A stretch of 64,000 nucleotides of DNA, from assembly GCF_029873635.1 (NCBI RefSeq), contig NC_080418.1, forward strand, positions 8,438,062 to 8,502,061, given 5' to 3'. Under the pieces are notes generated by a model. The model was given only the letters and a program-made list of their open reading frames with translations. It made no database searches and had not been told where the DNA came from. The stretch comes from Malania oleifera. Its lineage: Eukaryota; Streptophyta; Magnoliopsida; Santalales; Ximeniaceae. Below, in pieces: positions 57,427-64,000 of this stretch. Position numbers and translations under genes: made by a program. The first letter of the stretch is position 1, and every line of letters starts with the position of its first letter.

Positions 57427-58899
57427 TCAGACAATGTTAACCCCATGATTGGGCAAAGGGTTCCCTTGAATTCCTGGTTGTTTATCATCAAATGCTAGCC
57501 ATCCGGCTTCTCTTAGTGTTTGAACCTTATTTTTGAATGCCCAACAACGTTCAATAGTGTGCCCGGGAGTGTTAGCGTGATATGCACACTTGGCTTCGGG
57601 GTCATACCATTGTGGAAAAGGTGCCGTAACGACCGTTCCAGGAATGACTGAAACTAAGTTCCTCTCCATCAATTGTGGGAATAATTCTGAGTATGTCATT
57701 GGAATAGGATCTATCCTTCTCATATTTCTCTGGATGCCTTTATCATGAGTTCGTATATTCGGTTGGGCGGGCATGGCCCCGGAAGGAACAACTTGGGGTC
57801 TACCTCCCGTATGAACAGTCTGATTGACGGAGGGCTCGAAAACAAAATTCCTCCTAGCCCCTTGGCCATGCTCTTTTTGATATTGTTGTCTTTGAACCAT
57901 CTGGACCTCTTCTTCCTTTTTCTTGCTTGTCCACTTCTTGCCTAGACCAGTCTCTGTACTAATACTTTTAGTTCTCCCGACTTTGATGGCCGTCTCAATC
58001 CTCTCTCCGGTAGAAACAATGTCCATGAAGTCATGGGGGGTTGCCCCTAGGAGATGCCCGAAGTAAGGATCTTTCAAGGTATTCACAAATAGGGAAATAG
58101 CCTCCCTATCTTCCACCGGAGGATTGACCTGGACAGACATGTCCCTCCACCTATATGCGTATTCTCTAAATGTTTCGGTGGGCTTCATTTGCATACTCTG
58201 CAAGGTCACACGATCGGGTGCCATTTCTATAACATGGCGGTATTGAGCTATAAAAGAATTAGCCAGATCTTTCCATGTGTGGATCCGAGTCCGATCTTGT
58301 TGAATATACCCCCTGATAGCTGCCCCTGTCAAGCTGTCTTGAAAGCAATGCATCATTAGTCTCTCATTATCGGAATGGGCAGCCATTTTTTGGCAATACA
58401 GGCGCAGGTGAGTTCGAGGACAATTAGTTCCATTAAATTTTTCAAAATCTGGTACTTTGAATTTTGGTGGCAGGGTGACCTTTGGCACGAGGCACAAATC
58501 ATTGGGATCTACAGAATCGAATGTATTGGATCCTTCAATAGCTTTCAGACGTTCCTCTAGTACATCGTATCGACGTTCAGTTTCAGATCTGTTTACCCCC
58601 AAATCAGAAGCTACTAATGGGGGAGTCCCCACTACTGGAAACCCCTGTGCTGGTATATTAGGGATGAACGGGGGTATACTTGGCATTGAACCCTCCATGA
58701 CGCCAGGTAGTGGAACTGACGTTTGCCCATGTACTGGGGTAAACCCTGGAGGATGAGTAGGATCCATATCTGTCTCTGGATCATTCTGCACTGTTTTTCC
58801 TTTGTTTGTCAACAATTCCAGGATCTTGCTCATTTTTTCATTCAATTCTTCTTGTCCTTGCTCTATACCCAGGACTCTACCTTCCAATTGTTCACTCAT
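57427..58899 (-). CDS. Ogre-like gag
   Basis: 490 residues, starting at ATG 58899. It contains a retrotransposon gag core (KFKVPDFEKFNGTNCPRTHL; WKDLANSFIAQYRHV; FREYAYRWRDM), a coiled start and a C-terminal zinc-binding-like CAYHANTPGHTIERC. TGA at 57427-57429 and TAA at 57418-57420 separate it from the protease frame, which is in the same phase, so the polyprotein is interrupted or needs readthrough. Confidence 0.88.
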   Translation of the reverse strand: MSEQLEGRVLGIEQGQEELNEKMSKILELLTNKGKTVQNDPETDMDPTHPPGFTPVHGQTSVPLPGVMEGSMPSIPPFIPNIPAQGFPVVGTPPLVASDLGVNRSETERRYDVLEERLKAIEGSNTFDSVDPNDLCLVPKVTLPPKFKVPDFEKFNGTNCPRTHLRLYCQKMAAHSDNERLMMHCFQDSLTGAAIRGYIQQDRTRIHTWKDLANSFIAQYRHVIEMAPDRVTLQSMQMKPTETFREYAYRWRDMSVQVNPPVEDREAISLFVNTLKDPYFGHLLGATPHDFMDIVSTGERIETAIKVGRTKSISTETGLGKKWTSKKKEEEVQMVQRQQYQKEHGQGARRNFVFEPSVNQTVHTGGRPQVVPSGAMPAQPNIRTHDKGIQRNMRRIDPIPMTYSELFPQLMERNLVSVIPGTVVTAPFPQWYDPEAKCAYHANTPGHTIERCWAFKNKVQTLREAGWLAFDDKQPGIQGNPLPNHGVNIV

Positions 58900-59222
58900 T
58901 TCTTTTGCCCTTCTCCTGGTATTGTATTGACGCGTGACAGTCTCAATGTTGCTTGCTTAGATAAATTTTGTCGCTAGGCACTGCAAACCAAAACTTTCCC
59001 TTTTTAGAATCGTGAATGCATAGATATGAATGCATGAAATGCAATGGTCTTTTCAAGACGTGTAAATTTCACAAATATGAAACATATGTATGCAACCTAA
59101 TGCACTCCAATCAAGGTTCATGGAAGAGATCATCATCATTTTTAGAAAATAAAATCTGCTTTTCATTAATAGAATCCTTTCATACAATAACAAATCCAAC
59201 TGAATATTAAATCAAAATCTGC

Positions 59223-60917
59223 TCATGATTGCACAATCTCTGCATTTTGCTGTGTCGACTTTTTATGCAAAGCCCGAAACTTGGCCTCCCAGTAGTCCAC
59301 TTTCATTATGCACGGCTCAATCTTTTCCAGTACTTGATTATACTTGCTTCTCTGCTCATCCCCCTGCCTCTCCAACTCTTGTATGTAGAGCGATTTCTTT
59401 TTAACTTCGGTATGGGCATCTTCTAACATTTGAGATTTCTGTCCAAGTGCTGCTCGAAGCCTTCGTCTTTCCTTCCTTAGAGCCACGACCTCTTCTTCTG
59501 ATTGTATGTACCGAATCCTTTGTCGCTTGATTTCTTTGCGATAGACAGAGACTAGAGCCTCCTTTTGCTGATTCCCCACTTCTGCTCTTGCATCTCCTTT
59601 TTCTACTGGGCATGGATCCCCTTGTGGCTTCAATTGCATGCATGCGCTTATAACGATTTCTGGGATTCTTTTGAGTTGGGGGTTTACCCGGTTTTCTCGC
59701 CATGCTTCATAATTTCCTTGGACTGTGGCAATTCCATCACTCGGGTCTATTAGGTTCACATGCTTCCATGCCACCATAAATTTTCTAATCTGGTTTCGAG
59801 TGTCTCCTGTTTCATATGCAAAGTCTGAGTCAGCCAATCCATGAGTCATAGGCACAAACTGAGATGCCCCCAATTGCCTTCTAACCATCAAAGGGGCATA
59901 TGCTATCCCTCCCCATGGGCCTAGTAATGGAACCCATGGAAGATTTCCACACCGATATATCATGTTAGAGCGGACCATCCATGGCGCCAGCCAAGTTACC
60001 CCTGAGTCGATCAAGCCACACATTTTTGTGTTCCATTTAGATTTATCTAACTGCTCCTTCAATTGGGTATCCTCAAATTCGGCCAAAGGGATTCGGATCA
60101 TTGAGAAAATACTACGGAAGCCCCCTTTGTTAGATGATAAGTGACCTACCATCCAGACATATAACAGCTGCACACAACATTTTAAACGTTCTCTCCTCCT
60201 GATTCTGCAGTTATTAAGTGATCTGAAGGTTTCTGCCAGGATGCCTTGAACGGGATTAATCCCGTTACGTACTTGTGCTACAAACGAAACAGTAGCTTGA
60301 TCGATCATGTTTAGTTCTTTTGGAAAAATGATCAAACCGTAAATAGCTAATGCCATCATATGTATTTGAACCTCTTCTTTTTCTTCTTTTTCGATTATTT
60401 CTTTCAACTGCTTCCAAGAGATTTTCCTTACTTTTGCACCTTCCTCTGAAAATGTTTTCTGGATTTTGACCCCGACAGCATCGTACATCTCCTTCACGAA
60501 CGAAACACTAGCATCATGCACATAAGGTTTGTATGGTGTCTGTAACTTGACTAGATGCAAAAGCGAAGTATACTCCTCGATGGTTGGTGTCAAGTCGATA
60601 CCGTTCATTGTAAAGCAACGATATGGTGGATTCCAGAACTCGACCAGTGCTTTTATGGCAGGGATATTTACCGATACATGCAACAAGAAACCAATGTGCC
60701 CATATGTTTGAGAGAATTTTAAACGGCGTGCCGGGGTCCATTCCTTCCAAATGACTTTTAGCTCATCTAACGGATTGGATCTTATGTTGATGAAAGTCCG
60801 GGCTGGTAGTTCGATGATAGATTTCTGAGTAAGACTGTCACCCCACTTGTTCTGTTGACTTTCTGAATATTGTTGTACTGTGGACTCAATCTCATGGTAA
60901 GCCATTGTGTTCTCCAT
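59223..60917 (-). CDS. Ogre-like ORF1, extra protein upstream of gag
   Basis: The open frame extends to 61007, but the first conserved Met is probably at 60917 (MENTMAYHEIE). It has a globular half (GFLLHVSVNIPAIKALVEFW, YRCFTMNGIDLTPTIEEYTSLL) resembling the plant mobile-domain or DUF7745-type family, and a charged coiled coil near the C-terminus (EEEVVALRKERRRLRAALGQ). ORF1 upstream of gag is typical of Ogre elements; its role in the life cycle is unknown. The frame is uninterrupted. Confidence 0.8.
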   Translation of the reverse strand: MENTMAYHEIESTVQQYSESQQNKWGDSLTQKSIIELPARTFINIRSNPLDELKVIWKEWTPARRLKFSQTYGHIGFLLHVSVNIPAIKALVEFWNPPYRCFTMNGIDLTPTIEEYTSLLHLVKLQTPYKPYVHDASVSFVKEMYDAVGVKIQKTFSEEGAKVRKISWKQLKEIIEKEEKEEVQIHMMALAIYGLIIFPKELNMIDQATVSFVAQVRNGINPVQGILAETFRSLNNCRIRRRERLKCCVQLLYVWMVGHLSSNKGGFRSIFSMIRIPLAEFEDTQLKEQLDKSKWNTKMCGLIDSGVTWLAPWMVRSNMIYRCGNLPWVPLLGPWGGIAYAPLMVRRQLGASQFVPMTHGLADSDFAYETGDTRNQIRKFMVAWKHVNLIDPSDGIATVQGNYEAWRENRVNPQLKRIPEIVISACMQLKPQGDPCPVEKGDARAEVGNQQKEALVSVYRKEIKRQRIRYIQSEEEVVALRKERRRLRAALGQKSQMLEDAHTEVKKKSLYIQELERQGDEQRSKYNQVLEKIEPCIMKVDYWEAKFRALHKKSTQQNAEIVQS

Positions 60918-61007
60918 GAATGATTCAGATCTCTTATAGAACCTTGATGAAGTAGACAGGATGCCTATGTGAATGCAACATGTTAGTAAAGGTATCATAC
61001 AACTCAA

Positions 61008-62545
61008 AACAATGCAGGCATGACACCAAACTGAAAATAATGAAACTTATATCCTCCACCCGAGGTAGACTTATATAAAAGATTCTCCAAGACTCTATCT
61101 TATGCATGGGGTGTTTATGCAGGTGTGTACTTAGTGCACAAATACATGTCAATAGGGATATTAACATGTATGTGACCTATCGGGCATGATTACGTGTGAA
61201 ATTATGCATGAATGCATGGATGCAATGTAACCTAACTAACTACTTTGTTAGCTTTCTAGGAAAAGTCCCACTAATGAGAGATTTCAATACAATCATTGCT
61301 GGGCCACCATTTAAATTCAGCTCTTCCCTCAATCGGTCCATGTATCTCAGATTCTATGAAGGGTCAAATTATGATCTGAGATTGAGGTTGACCCAGGTTG
61401 GTCAACCCATTGGATTTGTTTAGTGCGGACTTGTGGACTTTAGTGTGCACTTGGGCCTCAAGTATTTTAAAATATGGGCTTCAATATACTTCATGATGGG
61501 ATCAGGCCCTAATTTTAAAAGGATTTGGGCTTGGATTGTTTAGAAAATATGGGCCTGGATTTTTAGGATAATAAGGCCGAAGCCCATTTATGGAAATCTG
61601 GATTTGACCCATTTTGAAAATCAGGTCTGGACCGAGTTTTTACTTAGGAAAAGGTTGGGCCTATACTTGTTATTTCTCAAAAAAATTGGGCCCGAGTTAC
61701 TTGAAAAGGGTTGGGCCAACCCATATTTTAAAATGCTTAGGCCAAGTGCTTCATTATTTTTTTTTTTTTTTTTTTTTTGAAAGGATGGGTCTTGGTCTCA
61801 TTATTGGGCTTTTTCAGAATACTAACTAAGTAGTATGTATGTCTAAATGTATGTCAAATGCATGATATAATACGAAGTATTTCACATATATGCAACACAC
61901 TATTCATGGAGAAGGATGTGGCTCCTGTCCCAACCTAGGGTAGGTACGTATGTATAGGGTTCTTCATGGCTCTATCCTAGTTAAGGAAGACTATAGACAA
62001 GTATGTGTGGGTAGGTTCTAACCCTATTGACAAAAGGTTCCCAGTTTGGAATTTCATCCTCCCCCATTGGGGTCCAGATAAAACCCATACTGAGTGGAGT
62101 GGTTCGCGGGTCCCATCAAGCTCTGCCACGAAGGGACTCACGCTATTACACTCCTATCTAGTCCTAGTAAGGAAAGCTCGGGTATAGAGCGTGAGAGTGT
62201 GTGAATTCAATTTTTAACCTAATCCCGCTATCCCCACATTTATTCACATGCTATAAACAATATGGAAACAAGATATCTACCATTAATATATATATTCCCA
62301 AGATAAGGAAACACAATATATGCAATTAATATGTTTATTCACAAAAATTTGGAGACAAAAAATAAGGAAAAAATTTTTTTTTTTTTTATTAATTAAGGTT
62401 ATTCACAAATTATGGAAGTAAAATATTTACAATTAATCAAGGTTATTTATGAATTACTATATTTGCAAAATAAGGAGTAATTAAAAGATTTATTAAATTT
62501 AAACTTGGGATAATTTTCAATTAATTAATGGCTCGACTCTCTACG
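61008..62545 (-). other. 5' leader of the Ogre-like element
   Basis: Untranslated sequence between the primer site and ORF1. It has a T-rich run at 61758-61779 and repeated ttgggcc/gggcctgg words at 61440-61740. No coding frame is recognisable. Confidence 0.5.
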
Positions 62546-62564
62546 TCCCCAGCGGAGTCGCCAA
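62546..62564 (-). other. Primer-binding site
   Basis: On the - strand, two bases after the LTR, the sequence reads TTGGCGACTCCGCTGGGGA. It resembles the tRNA-Arg type primer site reported for Ogre elements, not the initiator-Met type used by the copia elements here. Confidence 0.65.
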
Positions 62565-62566
62565 GC

Positions 62567-63216
62567 TGTCGCGACGTCTCGGGAGCGCGTGTGCCCCGGG
62601 CGGCGAAATTAAAATCATTTTAATATTTTCAGGAAAAATATGGTGTAGGAGTCGCCACTAACCTTTAGTGCGGTTAGAACACATGATCACTACCCCGTTA
62701 GGGGTAGAATCGGTCTACATTACCAGAGTTGGGGTCGGGAGTTCGGTTACGCGAGGGGAAGGTACGAGCACCCCCTACGCGCCCGTTCTTAAGAACGGCA
62801 CCTAATTAATTTAAAATTATCCCTAAGTTAATCTAATAAATCTTTACATTACTCCTTTTTATGAATTTATAAATACATAGGAAAATAAATAAATATATAC
62901 ATATATTCCCTCAGAGCTTAGGGTACGTGATGCCCAAAGGCTAATACCCCTTGCAATTAAATCATAGGGATAATAAAAATCAATAAAATATCTAAAAAAA
63001 AATACGCTCCCGAATTTTGAAATTGTATATAAAATTTTTATAGGAAAAATACTAGTATGGGAGGTTTTAATATATGGTGATAGAGTCATAAGCAACTCAC
63101 ACTTACTAAAATATCATGAATGTCAAAATAAGTAATTAGATACCATAAATACATCTCATCACATGCAAACATAATAGCAATACTATAATACTATCACTAT
63201 ATATATCAAAATACTA

Positions 63217-63263
<47 letters not shown>

Positions 63264-64000
63264 TATATGCTTAGATCCTAAAAATTCTAAAAACACCATA
63301 AACAGTATGAATTAATCAAAACCCTAAGATATATACGTAATTAACATAGCAATAGGGAAGAACCCAAGGTATACGGTAGTAATGCAACAATACTAATAAT
63401 CCAAAAGATACCATATTAACAAAATCATAATAATAGTTCAAAACATACCATATTAACATGAAGTAACCGAAGCCCTAATATATTATAATAATAATACACT
63501 ACTTGTACCCATAATACTACTATAAAAATAACACAACCAATATGTATATATGTATATATATCATAGCACATAATTACCAATGATAAATGCTACTAGAATA
63601 AAAAGGTGTATACATCATACTATTAATAACAATATAGGCTCTATATAACTTTAATTTGATCATAAACAATAATATCCAATAATAGGAAAAAATCAAACCC
63701 TAAAAAGGAAATCAATATGTAACAATATGGAAACAATAAATACATATATATGATAATATAGAAATAGTCAAACTATGGAAATCAATACGTGATAAAATGG
63801 AAACTCTGCAAATCCAAATAAGGAAACCCTAAAAATGAATATGAAATTTAATACATACCCTAAATACAACAAAAGTATAAGCTTGAAGGTTAAAACAAAT
63901 TTTAATTGTAACACTTACAACAATAATAATGTTCATTAAATAATATGCACCACCAAAATACCAACAAGAACATCAACTAACAAATTTTACGAACCCTACA
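62567..64000 (-). repeat. 5' LTR of the Ogre-like element, truncated by the window
   Basis: The first 1,434 bp of the right LTR (TGTCGCGACGTCTCGGGAGC start), nearly identical to 44671-46108. The rest runs past the window end. Confidence 0.92.

Larger units (their letters stand above)
44671..64000 (-). mobile_element. Giant Ogre/Tat-type Ty3/gypsy retrotransposon
   Basis: The element lies on the - strand: 5' LTR (62567-beyond 64000), primer site (62546-62564), long leader, ORF1 (59223-60917), gag (57427-58899), protease (55684-57405), a 160-bp intron (55528-55687), RT-RNase H-second RNase H-integrase (52095-55527), an untranslated region with a tandem array (48661-50240), polypurine tract, and 3' LTR (44671-48481, 3,811 bp). 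With an equal right LTR it would be about 21.7 kb. ORF1, a second RNase H domain, a pro-RT intron and very long LTRs are hallmarks of Ogre/Tat elements. The frame carries at least four in-frame stops. Confidence 0.9.

Overview
The window is nuclear DNA from a flowering plant, most likely a eudicot. The evidence is split genes with GT-AG introns, a LEUNIG-like and a MEE59-like gene, a plastid-derived rpoB fragment, a tRNA-type SINE, and dense Ty1/copia and Ty3/gypsy LTR retrotransposons, including an Ogre/Tat-type giant. There is no bacterial-style gene organisation, rRNA, tRNA or CRISPR.

Region 1 (1-27,176, + strand) is a LEUNIG-like co-repressor gene that starts before the window. Seven exons can be placed (132-241, 358-460, 25131-25183, 25268-25477, 25567-25737, 26685-26789, 26943-27172) with matching splice phases. 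Exons 2 and 3 are separated by an intron of about 24.7 kb. It holds a + strand copia element (3021-7878), four antisense copia remnants (7987-22950), two solo SIRE-like LTRs (9181-12282 and 20819-22609), a MITE-like insert and a TRIM-like element. No WD40 exons were found downstream.

Region 2 (27,177-38,888) is mostly gene-poor. It has microsatellites, a degraded TRIM, an intact three-exon MEE59-like gene on the - strand (34889-35622), AT-rich DNA, a nuclear copy of plastid rpoB, and a SINE inside a decayed tandem repeat.

Region 3 (38,889-44,670) is a + strand copia relic, split by a 2.1-kb solo LTR with a perfect target duplication and then cut by a gypsy LTR fragment.

Region 4 (44,671-64,000) is a giant - strand Ogre/Tat gypsy element. 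It has a 3.8-kb 3' LTR, a 35-copy array of a ~45-bp repeat, pol with two RNase H domains, a 160-bp intron between protease and RT, gag, an extra ORF1, a primer site, and the first 1.4 kb of the 5' LTR. The LTRs are almost identical, so insertion was recent, yet the coding frame carries four in-frame stops.

The only apparently intact host gene is the MEE59-like one. The LEUNIG-like gene is plausible but incomplete. Everything else coding is retrotransposon, mostly broken. No clearly new biological system was seen; the most notable structures are the huge, TE-packed intron and the Ogre element with its intron and satellite-like array.
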